From positions 128,743 through 192,742 of the forward strand of contig NZ_SJPM01000010.1 of assembly GCF_007859915.1 (NCBI RefSeq): a stretch of DNA of 64,000 nucleotides, in the 5' to 3' direction. Shown in pieces: positions 9,458-17,637 of the stretch (its first letter is position 1; every line of letters starts with the position of its first letter). The stretch is from Neorhodopirellula pilleata. Its GTDB lineage: Bacteria > Planctomycetota > Planctomycetia > Pirellulales > Pirellulaceae. The position numbers were made by a program, and so were the translations under genes. Under the pieces are notes generated by a model, which worked only from the letters and a program-made list of their open reading frames with translations, made no database searches and had not been told where the DNA came from.

Positions 9458-10587
9458 ACGTACTCGTTTTTAACGTCGGCAGCACGACACTGAAATTCGC
9501 CTTGATTGATTCAAACGGCGGGTCGCGGATCCACAGCGGAATGTACGATCGAATCGGCCAAGATGGCGGCGACGCGATTGATCACGTGTCGGCGGTGAAC
9601 CTGGTTTTGAACTCGCTTGATCGGAATCAAATCGACGTGATCGCTCACCGCGTCGTTCATGGCGGTGAACGATTCACCGGTCCGACCAACGTCGATTCGT
9701 CGGTTCTAGAAAGTCTCGCTAAGCTCGATCATCTTGCACCACTGCACAATCCAGCCGCACGGCGGGTTGTCGAAGCGTTGGTCGGTTTTGGATTGCCACA
9801 AACCTTGGTTTTCGATACGGCATACTATTCAACACTCGAACCGGAAGCCTATCGTTACGCCCTGCCCGAAACGCTCTACCAAAACCATCATGTCCGTCGG
9901 TATGGATTTCACGGAACATCGCACCAATGGATCACACGTTTAGCGATCGAGCACATCGAGGAAATAGAACGTTCTCAGCGTGTGACGTCGGACCGACCGC
10001 CGCTGAAACTCGTGTCCTTGCATTTAGGCGGTGGATGCAGTGCCACAGCGTCGCTTGGCGGAGTCGCGGTCGACACGTCGATGGGAATGACACCGCTTGA
10101 GGGATTGGTGATGGCCAGCCGTTGTGGCGATATCGATCCTGCGATTGTCTTGCACCTGATCCGAGACGTCGGATTGACTGTCGAGCAAGTGGACAACCTA
10201 CTCAACAAGCAAAGCGGGCTGATGGGATTGTGCGGTGACAGCGACATGCGGACGGTCTTAAGCCGCCGCGCCGATGGCGATCCGGTAGCTGAACTCGCCG
10301 TTAAAATCTACGTAAGAAGGATCGCCAAGACGATCGGTGGCTTCATCGCCATGCTAGGGGGTATTGATGGGTTGATTTTTTCGGCGGGCGTGGGCGAGCA
10401 CTCGTGCGAAATCAGGAGCCTAGTTGTCGGATCATTGGAGTGTTTTGGTGCCCGTCTCGATACCGCCGCAAATGATTCGCTTGATCGGACCAACCGTATC
10501 AACGACATTTCTGCCGCAACGTCACGAGTGAAGGTCCTCGTTATCGCCACGGATGAAGAACTGGCGATCGCACGCCAGGTGAGTTAA
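9454..10587 (+). CDS. ackA: Acetate kinase
   Basis: Makes acetate and ATP from acetyl phosphate and ADP, completing the pathway started by pta. The protein starts at the GTG at 9454, giving VLVFNVGSTTLKF, the N-terminal phosphate-binding motif of the acetokinase family. An open frame reaching further upstream only adds a stretch overlapping pta and is not needed. Other marks are HRVVHGG, the DTAYY segment, YGFHGTSHQW, the adenosine-binding LHLGGGCS and DTSMGMTPLEG. At 377 residues it is close to the family's usual 400. It is the last gene of the pair; a long non-coding stretch follows. Confidence 0.95.
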   Translation: MNVLVFNVGSTTLKFALIDSNGGSRIHSGMYDRIGQDGGDAIDHVSAVNLVLNSLDRNQIDVIAHRVVHGGERFTGPTNVDSSVLESLAKLDHLAPLHNPAARRVVEALVGFGLPQTLVFDTAYYSTLEPEAYRYALPETLYQNHHVRRYGFHGTSHQWITRLAIEHIEEIERSQRVTSDRPPLKLVSLHLGGGCSATASLGGVAVDTSMGMTPLEGLVMASRCGDIDPAIVLHLIRDVGLTVEQVDNLLNKQSGLMGLCGDSDMRTVLSRRADGDPVAELAVKIYVRRIAKTIGGFIAMLGGIDGLIFSAGVGEHSCEIRSLVVGSLECFGARLDTAANDSLDRTNRINDISAATSRVKVLVIATDEELAIARQVS

Positions 10588-11090
10588 TGAATGGATTTGT
10601 CGGTTTGCCCGTTCACTATTGACGATTGCTTGTCCGCGATTGCGTTTTCGAAGACGGTGAACCCAAATCGCAGGCGTGATTCGTGCACGTGCTCAGCCGA
10701 GCGGTGCTCGTAATCGTAAACGATCGCAGGATCATCCTAAACGCTGGGGGCGGCCATGTTTCTCTGATCACTTAGGCAGCGCGGCACCATTGAATGCGAA
10801 CGAGTCGATGGAGCATCTCAAGAAATAGTGACGCCTCGAATGACTGAGCAACGCCTTCAATCCAACCTCGAAGAGTGTCGAGTCATTCAAGGTCGAAGGT
10901 TTGCGCAATCACCCTCTCCACCAATCACTCGGACAAACGCTCATCGCCACCGGTCGAACACCTTTCACCCGAACCACCTCTCTCACTCCGCAAAAGAGTC
11001 CCGCCACCTTTTCTGGGTCTCGCACGCGCACGGCAGCAGTGGGAGAGGATATTGGATGATGTCATCGAGTGCAGCGATGCACGTCGCGAT
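10588..11090. other. Non-coding region before intron remnant
   Basis: About 500 nt after ackA with no convincing gene. A plus-strand frame from 10828 runs into the intron remnant, but its first part has no coding character. If the 5' part of the group II intron was ever here, it is no longer recognisable by eye. Confidence 0.4.
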
Positions 11091-11236
11091 CTCAATTGAC
11101 TATCTCAAGAAGAACGGACTAGCGAGCCTTGAGGAAATCTGGAGCAACTTTGCTTCCAAGAAACGAACCGCCGGATGCGGACCCGCATGTCCGGTGGTGT
11201 GAGAGGGGTCCGCAGCAATGCGGCCCCTATCTCGAT
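11091..11236 (+). mobile_element. Group II intron 3' remnant (maturase tail, domains V and VI)
   Basis: Domain V is seen at about 11165-11199. A 9-bp stem (ACCGCCGGA with TCCGGTGGT, one G-U pair), a 2-nt TG bulge, a 4-bp stem TGCG/CGCA and a GACC loop match bacterial group II introns, with the catalytic triad as CGC. Domain VI follows at about 11203-11228 (GGGG..CCGCA paired with TGCGGCCCC), then the 3' terminus CTATCTCGAT ending at 11236. Just upstream the plus frame reads YLKKNGLASLEEIWSNF, like the C-terminal tail of an intron-encoded maturase. The reverse transcriptase domain and domains I-III are missing, so this is a decayed remnant. Confidence 0.75.
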
Positions 11237-11565
11237 CATGGTTCCCCGCGTTTGCGAGTTCGCCGACCGATCCACGATGAGATCGTCGGCGGACCGTAGA
11301 CGCGGGTATGCGAATAGGCCCATTCATAGTCGTCGGGCATTACGACATTGGGCACTCGTCTGGTTGTAGGATACCAGAAGTTTCCATCGGGTTCACGCAA
11401 TCCGCAGCACAGTGTTGCGAGCGTGCAATTGTTACGAGTCGTGTCTGATGCGACAGAGAACTTTGCGGGAGCGATACCGTAGCCGTTCGGAGCATCGAGG
11501 AAGTACAACCGAAAGTAGAGATCGAGCGATGTGTCGAGATCAATGTCGCGTTCCATTGGCCGCAC
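11236..11565 (-). pseudogene. Unrecognised gene fragment truncated at the intron boundary
   Basis: A minus-strand frame of up to 109 residues (GTG at 11565) with protein-like composition, including DLYFRLYFLDAPNGYG and REPDGNFWYPTTRRVPN. I do not recognise the family. It ends in a TGA whose last base lies on the group II intron's 3' boundary, so the original C-terminus may have been cut off when the intron inserted in the opposite orientation. It may also be a chance frame. Confidence 0.3.
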
Positions 11566-11662
11566 GCACCAGCCGAGTCGTAGTGACGCAAGCGATCATT
11601 CACCGACCGGAAGACGAAGTCGAATTTGAGATTGAACGCAGAGTCTCCAAATCAGTCGGGGA

Positions 11663-11756
11663 ACGAAATGCGATCTATCCGCAAGTCAGGCGGCCGGCTC
11701 AACTAGCAAGTCGAGCTTTTCTAACGCCTGACCATCGGATAGATCGCATTTCGTTT
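11663..11756. repeat. Palindromic element with 20-bp arms
   Basis: Perfect 20-bp inverted arms at 11663-11682 and 11737-11756 (AACGAAATGCGATCTATCCG and its complement), plus inner arms TCAGGCG/CGCCTGA, make a long hairpin. It is followed at 11757-11780 by ACCGGGGCTAACGCTC-type text that also occurs near 56840. No other copy of the arms was seen in the window. Confidence 0.8.
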
Positions 11757-11778
11757 AACCGGGGCTAACGCTCATCGG

Positions 11779-12906
11779 CTAATCGGAATTGCAAGTGCTG
11801 GATGATTCGCTCGACCATACCGGATCGGACAAGACATCGAACTTGGGTTGGATTCCGAGGCCAGGACTCTTGGAAGCGGACATAGTTCCATCGACTCGCT
11901 GGGGGGCTCCGTCGGCGATGGAGGTGGTGACGTAGCTGTTAAAATCGGTCGAGGTGAATCGCAGTTCCGGTGGGATGCCTTGGGCTAAGTGCGAGATCGC
12001 GGCGGTCACGATGTCGCCGCCCCAACTGTCTTCGAGCGTCATCGCGATTCCGAGCGATACGCACAGATCCCGAGCTTGTTTGGCTCGCGTCAGTCCGCCA
12101 AACTTGCTGATCTTGATGTTGACGACGTCCATCGCATGGTCGCTGGCTCCTTGCAGGATCGCGGCGGCCGAATCGATGACCTCGTCGAGGACAAAGGGCA
12201 ACGCGGTGTTGCGACGGACACTCAGGCATTCCTGATAGGATCGGCAGGGCTGTTCAATGTACACGTCGATATCGGAGACCGCGCGAACGACTCGCATCGC
12301 TTCGTGCATCGACCATCCGGTATTCGCATCGGCGATCAGTTTGTCGCCCCGCTGGAGCATTTTTGAAACGGCGCGGATGCGGTCGATATCATCGTCGGGA
12401 TGCCCGCCGACTTTGAGTTGAAAGCGGCGGTAACCTTCGGCGCGGTACTCAGCGACGTTTTGCGCCATCTCTTCGGCGGGACGTTGGGAGATCGCTCGAT
12501 ACAACCGCACCGGCTCGTCGAAACGACCGCCCAGCAGTTCGCAAACCGGAAGACCGGCGGCTTGACCGAGCAGATCCCAACATGCCATATCGATCGCCGA
12601 TTTGACGTACGGATGCCCTTTGAGTTCACGGTCCATCTTGTCGTTGATGACGAGCAATTGACGAGGATCGTCGCCGATCAATGAGGGTGCAAGTGTTTCA
12701 ATGCCGGTTCGAACACCACGAGCGTAAGCCGGCAGATACGCGGGGCCCAATGGGCATACCTCCCCGTAGCCACACAACCCCGCGTCGGTCTCGATTTCAA
12801 CGATCGTTGAATCAAATACGTCGACGCTTTTGCCCTCGGACCAACTGTAACGTCCTTCTTTGAGCGGCAGATCGACCTGGTAGACGCGAACACGTTTTAT
12901 TTTCAA
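11779..12906 (-). CDS. Enolase-superfamily enzyme (mandelate racemase/muconate lactonizing family)
   Basis: A 375-residue TIM-barrel enzyme with an N-terminal capping domain. Visible parts are QLKVGG (the first catalytic Lys region), the metal ligands in ADANTGW, YIEQPC and VLDEVID, then KISKFGG with the second Lys, and LEDSWGG. The N-terminus (VYQVDLPL, YGEVCPLG, and KGHPYVKSAIDMACWD) is closest in my judgement to the cis-3-hydroxy-L-proline dehydratase/proline-betaine epimerase branch. The exact substrate is not determined. The ATG overlaps the nadE stop by 4 nt, making this the third gene of a minus-strand operon. Confidence 0.85.
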   Translation of the reverse strand: MKIKRVRVYQVDLPLKEGRYSWSEGKSVDVFDSTIVEIETDAGLCGYGEVCPLGPAYLPAYARGVRTGIETLAPSLIGDDPRQLLVINDKMDRELKGHPYVKSAIDMACWDLLGQAAGLPVCELLGGRFDEPVRLYRAISQRPAEEMAQNVAEYRAEGYRRFQLKVGGHPDDDIDRIRAVSKMLQRGDKLIADANTGWSMHEAMRVVRAVSDIDVYIEQPCRSYQECLSVRRNTALPFVLDEVIDSAAAILQGASDHAMDVVNIKISKFGGLTRAKQARDLCVSLGIAMTLEDSWGGDIVTAAISHLAQGIPPELRFTSTDFNSYVTTSIADGAPQRVDGTMSASKSPGLGIQPKFDVLSDPVWSSESSSTCNSD

Positions 12907-15005
12907 GATGCTTGCCCGTCGTTGCGGGCTTCCTTGTTAGCTGGAGAAATCGTAGCGGAAACAGCTTCGGAGACGGATCGGAACGCGGCGTCGGAGGCGT
13001 CCGGCGGCATCCGCCAATCGCCTCGAGGTGATAGAGACACGGAGCCGACCTTGGGACCGTCGGGGACGCAATTGCGTTTGAACTGATTGGCAAAGAACCG
13101 GCGGATGAACGTGTCGAGCGTTTGTTCGATTTCGGAGGCACGGTACGTTGATTCGAAATCGGTTTGCTTGGCCAAGTACAGCATCTTTTCCCGGTCGCAC
13201 CCACCGCGGACGAAATGGTAAAGAAAGAAGTCGTGCAATTCATAAGCGCCCAAGGACGCTTCGGTGCTTTGCCGAATCTCGCCCGCTTGATTAGGCGGCA
13301 ACAACTCCGGCGAGATCGGCGTGTCGGCGATGCGATGCAATAGCTCACGCATCTTGCCATCGAAACGGTGGTCGGCGAAGTAACGGACGAGATAGCGAAC
13401 TAGTGTTTTCGGGATCGATGCGTTGACGTTGTACATCGACATGTGATCGCCGTTGTACGTGCTCCAACCGAGTGCCTGTTCGCTCAAGTCGCCGGTGCCC
13501 AAGACGAACCCGCGACTCATCAAGAGCAAGGTTCGCATCCGGGCTTGAACGTTTTCGAATACCAAGTCTTGCGTTCCATCAGGCGTCGCGGCCAATTCGG
13601 TTTGCAACGCATCGATCTCGGTTGTCTCATCGACGGAAATACCCAGCGGCGAATGCTTCAGCCCCACGAACGTGTCGAGGGAAAGTTGTCGGATGTCGAT
13701 GCTCTCGTAGCGAACGCCCAACAGTTCCGCTAACTCCATCGCGTTGTCATTGGTTCGGCGGGTTGTTCCGAAACCGGGCATGACGAGTGCGTCGATGGTT
13801 TTTCGATCTCGGCCTAAATGATCGACCGCGCCGGCGGCGATGAGCAACGCGAGCGTGCTATCGAGCCCCCCTGAGACACCGATGGAAAGCGTTAGCGACT
13901 CGGGAAGCTGGGACAATCGTTTGACCAAACCGCCGGTTTGGATGGCCAAAATCTCCGCGCATCGGGCTTCGCGTTCTTGTGGGTTGTCGGGCACAAACGG
14001 TGCCGGATCGATTCGCCGCAGAAGTTTGGACTGATCGGCCCCGCGACTCGGCTCGTGATTTTGAATCGGGATTCGGCGATAGTTGTGCGGCAAGGAATCG
14101 CGAAAATCGTCGAACGAACCGACGACACGGCGGTCGTGATCGAGTCGTTGCAAATCGAGGTCGCGTGTTAATGAGGTCGCACCGGGCAGCACAGGCGTTT
14201 GGCCGTCGCCGATCCGTCGCGATTGGCCGAGCAGGGTTCCATTCTCGGCGATCAAACAATGCCCACCGAAGACGACATCGCTGGTGGATTCGTCCCCGCC
14301 GGCGGACGCGTAGACGTAGCCCGCGATCAAGCGTCCCGATTGGCTGACGACGAGGTCATGTCGCCATTTGGCCTTGCCGATCGTTTCGTTGCTCGCCGAC
14401 AGGTTCACGACGACGTTCGCGCCCGCGATCGCCGCATGGCTGCTCGGGGGCACCGGCACCCAAAGGTCTTCGCATATTTCGACCGCGATCACGGCGTGGC
14501 CGTGTTCGAACAACAGCCCGGTGCCGAACGGAATCGTGGTGCCATTGATTTCGACGGTCGAAGGATCACGCGACGTGGCGCCGCGAAAATGTCGACCTTC
14601 GTAGAATTCGCGATACGTCGGCAGGAACGTCTTGGGAACGATGCCGTAGATTTGGCCGTGTCCGATAACGGCGGCCACGTTCATGACGCTGGTCCCGACG
14701 GTCAAGGGCAGTCCGATGATAACGACCCCGTGGTGTCCATTGGTCGCCGCGACGACATTATGCAGACCGACAACGGCGGCATCGAGCAACGTCCGCGTGG
14801 CGAACAGATCGCCGCATGTGTAAGCGGTCAACCCGAGTTCGGGCAAGACAATCAAGTCACTATCACGAAACTGGCGGATTGTTTGAATCGACTGATTCGC
14901 ATTGAACGCCGGGTCGGCCACTTTCAATCGTGGGCCGGCGGCGGTGGCGCGATAGTAACCGTGAGCGTGAAACGCGTCGGAGCGGGGAGAGGCCGTTTGA
15001 ATCAA
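12903..15005 (-). CDS. nadE: Glutamine-dependent NAD+ synthetase
   Basis: Amidates deamido-NAD with ammonia released from glutamine. At 700 residues it has an N-terminal nitrilase-type glutaminase domain with the catalytic triad Glu in LPELGLT, Lys in VPKTFLPTYREF and Cys in AVEICEDLW, and a C-terminal synthetase domain with the PP-loop VSGGLDSTLAL and the GTGDLSEQALGW segment. The start is TTG at 15005, overlapping the stop of the isomerase gene (TTGA); an internal start would shorten the N-terminus before KVADPAFN. The window has no other NAD biosynthesis gene, so its place in this operon is not explained by pathway. Confidence 0.95.
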   Translation of the reverse strand: MIQTASPRSDAFHAHGYYRATAAGPRLKVADPAFNANQSIQTIRQFRDSDLIVLPELGLTAYTCGDLFATRTLLDAAVVGLHNVVAATNGHHGVVIIGLPLTVGTSVMNVAAVIGHGQIYGIVPKTFLPTYREFYEGRHFRGATSRDPSTVEINGTTIPFGTGLLFEHGHAVIAVEICEDLWVPVPPSSHAAIAGANVVVNLSASNETIGKAKWRHDLVVSQSGRLIAGYVYASAGGDESTSDVVFGGHCLIAENGTLLGQSRRIGDGQTPVLPGATSLTRDLDLQRLDHDRRVVGSFDDFRDSLPHNYRRIPIQNHEPSRGADQSKLLRRIDPAPFVPDNPQEREARCAEILAIQTGGLVKRLSQLPESLTLSIGVSGGLDSTLALLIAAGAVDHLGRDRKTIDALVMPGFGTTRRTNDNAMELAELLGVRYESIDIRQLSLDTFVGLKHSPLGISVDETTEIDALQTELAATPDGTQDLVFENVQARMRTLLLMSRGFVLGTGDLSEQALGWSTYNGDHMSMYNVNASIPKTLVRYLVRYFADHRFDGKMRELLHRIADTPISPELLPPNQAGEIRQSTEASLGAYELHDFFLYHFVRGGCDREKMLYLAKQTDFESTYRASEIEQTLDTFIRRFFANQFKRNCVPDGPKVGSVSLSPRGDWRMPPDASDAAFRSVSEAVSATISPANKEARNDGQAS

Positions 15006-15991
15006 AACTGGTCCGCCCGTCGGTAAGCTTCGATGACTTTACGTTCGCCATCGATTCCCTTTTCGCTGTTGCCGTGTTCCATCCCGATCACGCCTTGATA
15101 GCCTTTGGAATGAATGTGGGCAAACACGTTGCGGTAGTTGATTTCACCGGTGTACGGTTCGTTGCGTCCGGGGTTATCGCCGGATTGAAAGTAAGCGATT
15201 TCGTCCCAACATGCGTCGATGTTCGGGATCAAATTGCCTTCGGTGATTTGTTGATGATAGATGTCGAAGAGGATCTTACACGACGGGCTGTCGACGGCTC
15301 GGCAAATCGCGTACGCCTGATCGCTGCGTTGCAGGAACGTGCCGCCATGATTGGCGTACCAGTTTAACGGCTCGAGGACCATGACTAATCCAGACGGTTC
15401 GATCACATCGACGCAGCGTCGCAACATGTCGATGACGTTGGCGGTTTGGTAGCCTTCGGCCAATCTTGCACCACCGTACCGATTCCAATCGCCGGCGTTG
15501 TTTTGTTGATCGACACTGCCGGGCACGACGGTACACCATTTGGCGTTGACGCGTTTGCTGATCTCGACGGCGTCTTTCATCTTCGTCAAAATCTCAGTCG
15601 TCGAGTCTTCGTCGGGACGAGCGAAGGTGGGCGAATCAAAATTGCCGTAGGCCACGAAGACGCCCATTTGCATGTCGAGCCGGCCGAGTAAGTCGCCGAT
15701 CTTCGTTTGCATCTCCGGCGACTCGCTCGGTAACCCGTTGTATTCCAGCGCGGTGAAGCCTTGATCGGCCATGAATCGAATTTGATCCAAGACGTCGTTT
15801 CCGGCGGACGCTTTGAACATTCCCGGATGGGGGGCGTAGGCCAGCTTGAATTTCTCGGCTTGGTTGGTTTTTGTCGACGCTTCCGAACCGACGACTTCGG
15901 CGAAAGATCTTGCCCTCGACAGTCCCGCCAAGGCGGTCGTAGCGAACGCAGCGTGCAGGAAGCTGCGTCGAGAGGGGATAGCCGCGGTCAC
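15002..15991 (-). CDS. Exported sugar-phosphate isomerase/epimerase family protein (hydroxypyruvate isomerase-like)
   Basis: A xylose-isomerase-like TIM barrel resembling hydroxypyruvate isomerase (Hyi), with KLAYAPHPGMF, GFTALEYNGL, VLEPLNWYANHGG, LFDIYHQQITEGN and GMEHGNSEKG motifs. I chose the GTG at 15991 because it gives a short Tat leader, SRRSFLHAAFATTALAGL. A longer frame reaches 16135 but only adds residues before the twin Arg. The protein would then be 329 residues and exported, as often seen for such planctomycete proteins. It heads the three-gene operon with nadE and the enolase-family gene. Substrate unproven. Confidence 0.8.
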   Translation of the reverse strand: MTAAIPSRRSFLHAAFATTALAGLSRARSFAEVVGSEASTKTNQAEKFKLAYAPHPGMFKASAGNDVLDQIRFMADQGFTALEYNGLPSESPEMQTKIGDLLGRLDMQMGVFVAYGNFDSPTFARPDEDSTTEILTKMKDAVEISKRVNAKWCTVVPGSVDQQNNAGDWNRYGGARLAEGYQTANVIDMLRRCVDVIEPSGLVMVLEPLNWYANHGGTFLQRSDQAYAICRAVDSPSCKILFDIYHQQITEGNLIPNIDACWDEIAYFQSGDNPGRNEPYTGEINYRNVFAHIHSKGYQGVIGMEHGNSEKGIDGERKVIEAYRRADQF

Positions 15992-16190
15992 GAGGGTGTT
16001 TCCAAAGAGAAATTCGGATGTCGAGCGAGTCAACCAGATAGCGTCCGGGATTACTCGGCGGATTATAACGCAACCGTACCGCAGGAGTCGAGTTGCCCCG
16101 TTTGGTTCGGGCTTGGGGGGGATGGGGAGAACCACTCGCTCACGCTTCGGGCCTTTATGGTTGGCGAGGCGTCAAGGCTGGTTGAGCTAA

Positions 16191-16298
16191 GCATCGCGTG
16201 AACAATAAGTGATGGATTCTTAACGTGGCGTCGACTTTCAGTCGACGTTTCAGGGTTTGGCGACTGAAAGTCGCCACCACTTCATGTTCACGCGATGC
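16191..16298 (-). repeat. 108-bp inverted-repeat element, copy A
   Basis: Ends are 14-bp inverted repeats GCATCGCGTGAACA / TGTTCACGCGATGC. Inside are two short hairpins, GTCGACTTTCAGTCGAC and GGCGACTGAAAGTCGCC. The reverse complement of this copy matches 31793-31900 over all 108 bases with two mismatches. It lies between the divergent Hyi-like and Gfo/Idh genes. It has no coding capacity and is MITE-like. Confidence 0.9.
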
Positions 16299-16302
16299 TA
16301 AT

Positions 16303-16424
16303 CGTAACCCGACGCGTAAGCGAGGGATCATTGAGATTGACTCATCCCTCGCTTACGCAGCGGGTTACGAAAATCCAATGCCACAGGCGAAAGCGAAACT
16401 TCAAAACTCACGCGTCGGGGTACG
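16303..16424. repeat. CGTAACCCG palindromic element with GCGAAACTTCAAAA end
   Basis: A palindrome with arms CGTAACCCGACGCGTAAGCG and CGCTTACGCAGCGGGTTACG (16303-16369) continues on one side into CCAATGCCACAGGCGAAAG and CGAAACTTCAAAA (to 16406), then into CTCACGCGTCGGGGTACG, which looks like the arm of a second element. The same parts occur at 27694-27812 and 57259-57474. A plus-strand reading frame in it is a by-product of the repeat. Confidence 0.85.
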
Positions 16425-16578
16425 ATGCCAGCTAAATCAACACGCCGGTCAGCATGGGGGACTTCGCCGCTTTGAGAATTCTTGCGTCGATGCTTACGCC
16501 GCCGTTGGAGGATGTTAAATTGTGGCGGAACGTTCATTTGGTGACAGACCGCCTTTTCATCTTCAAAAAATTGGTTTC

Positions 16579-17637
16579 ATGCGTGCAGCGATACTCGGCG
16601 TCGGTTTCATGGGTTGGATCCATTCGTTGGCGTATCGTCGCAGCGAAACGGCTGAGTTTGTCGGTTTTGCCAGTCGCGATCCGACCAAACGCGACGGTGA
16701 TTGGCGAGGCATTCAAGGGAATTTCGGGCCGCCGGGCGAGCAGTTCGACGTCAGCGATCTGGTCGTCTGCGAAGGACTCGATGGGTTGTTGGAAGATGAT
16801 TCGATTGATTTGATCGATGTGTGTTTGCCGCCTCACTTGCATGTCGACGCGGTCACCCGATCCCTGAGAGCGGGCAAACGAGTGCTCTGCGAAAAGCCGC
16901 TGGCCTTGAATTCGGCCGACGGTCAATTGATGACCGACTTGGCAGAACCCGGCCAATTGATGGTCGGACATATTTTGCCATTGATGCCTGAGTTTGCGTT
17001 TTTGGTGGACGCCGTTTCGGATGATCGGTTCGGCAAGATTTTAGCGGGGCGATTTCAACGGACGATCGGGCCGCCGGATTGGATTCCGGATTTCTACGAT
17101 CCGTTGCGCGTCGGTGGGCCATTGATCGACCTGCAAGTCCACGACGCTCACTTGATCCGAATGCTGTTCGGAATGCCCTCGCATGCCACTACCGCATCGG
17201 AACTTCGCAACGGGATTCCCAAACGTTACGAGACCGTGTTGCACTTCGACCGAACGTCCGACTCCCCCGAACCTGGCTTGGGCGACGAAAGTTCGGGAGC
17301 GGGTGGGCCGATCGTGGCGGTTTGCGGCGGCGTGATCGATTCGCCAGCCCGACCATTCACGCATGGATACGAAGTGTCGTTTGAACGAGCAACGGTGCGG
17401 TTCGAGTTTGCCGCCTACAGTGATGGTGAGAGCGATTCGATCCCGGTGACTGTTTTGCATCAAGATGGTCGCCGCGAGCTGCCGCCGATGGACGGTTCCG
17501 ATCCGATCGATGCGTTTGTTGCTGAAATCGACGCGGCCGCAGGTGTGGTCGCCGGCGGACCGATGCCCGCGGCGCTGGATCCACAGCTCGCCACCGACGC
17601 ATTGCGGATCTGTGAGATGCAGATGCCAGCGTCATGA
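16579..17637 (+). CDS. Gfo/Idh/MocA family NAD(P)-dependent oxidoreductase
   Basis: A 352-residue dehydrogenase with an N-terminal Rossmann domain starting ILGVGFMGWIH (GxGxxG-like) at residues 5-15, the CLPPHLHVD segment, and the conserved CEKPLALN catalytic Lys motif near residues 100-107. The C-terminal alpha/beta substrate domain includes GGPLIDLQVHDAHLIR. I chose the ATG at 16579 because it gives the Rossmann strand at the very N-terminus; an upstream GTG would add 19 residues without family match. The stop overlaps the larE start by 4 nt. The substrate, probably a sugar or inositol derivative, is unknown. Confidence 0.85.
   Translation: MRAAILGVGFMGWIHSLAYRRSETAEFVGFASRDPTKRDGDWRGIQGNFGPPGEQFDVSDLVVCEGLDGLLEDDSIDLIDVCLPPHLHVDAVTRSLRAGKRVLCEKPLALNSADGQLMTDLAEPGQLMVGHILPLMPEFAFLVDAVSDDRFGKILAGRFQRTIGPPDWIPDFYDPLRVGGPLIDLQVHDAHLIRMLFGMPSHATTASELRNGIPKRYETVLHFDRTSDSPEPGLGDESSGAGGPIVAVCGGVIDSPARPFTHGYEVSFERATVRFEFAAYSDGESDSIPVTVLHQDGRRELPPMDGSDPIDAFVAEIDAAAGVVAGGPMPAALDPQLATDALRICEMQMPAS

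Noticed and set aside
10828..11202. 124-residue plus-strand frame ending in RTAGCGPACPVV
   Set aside because: The end is the translated domain V of the group II intron; only the short YLKKNGLASLEEIW part may be a maturase tail.
14199..15026. 275-residue plus-strand open frame
   Set aside because: It lies antisense to nadE, whose motifs are complete, and its text is Arg/Asp-rich with no known domain.
16225..16518. 97-residue plus-strand frame with NRNPTRKRGIIEIDSSLAYA
   Set aside because: Translation of the 108-bp and CGTAACCCG repeats upstream of the Gfo/Idh gene.
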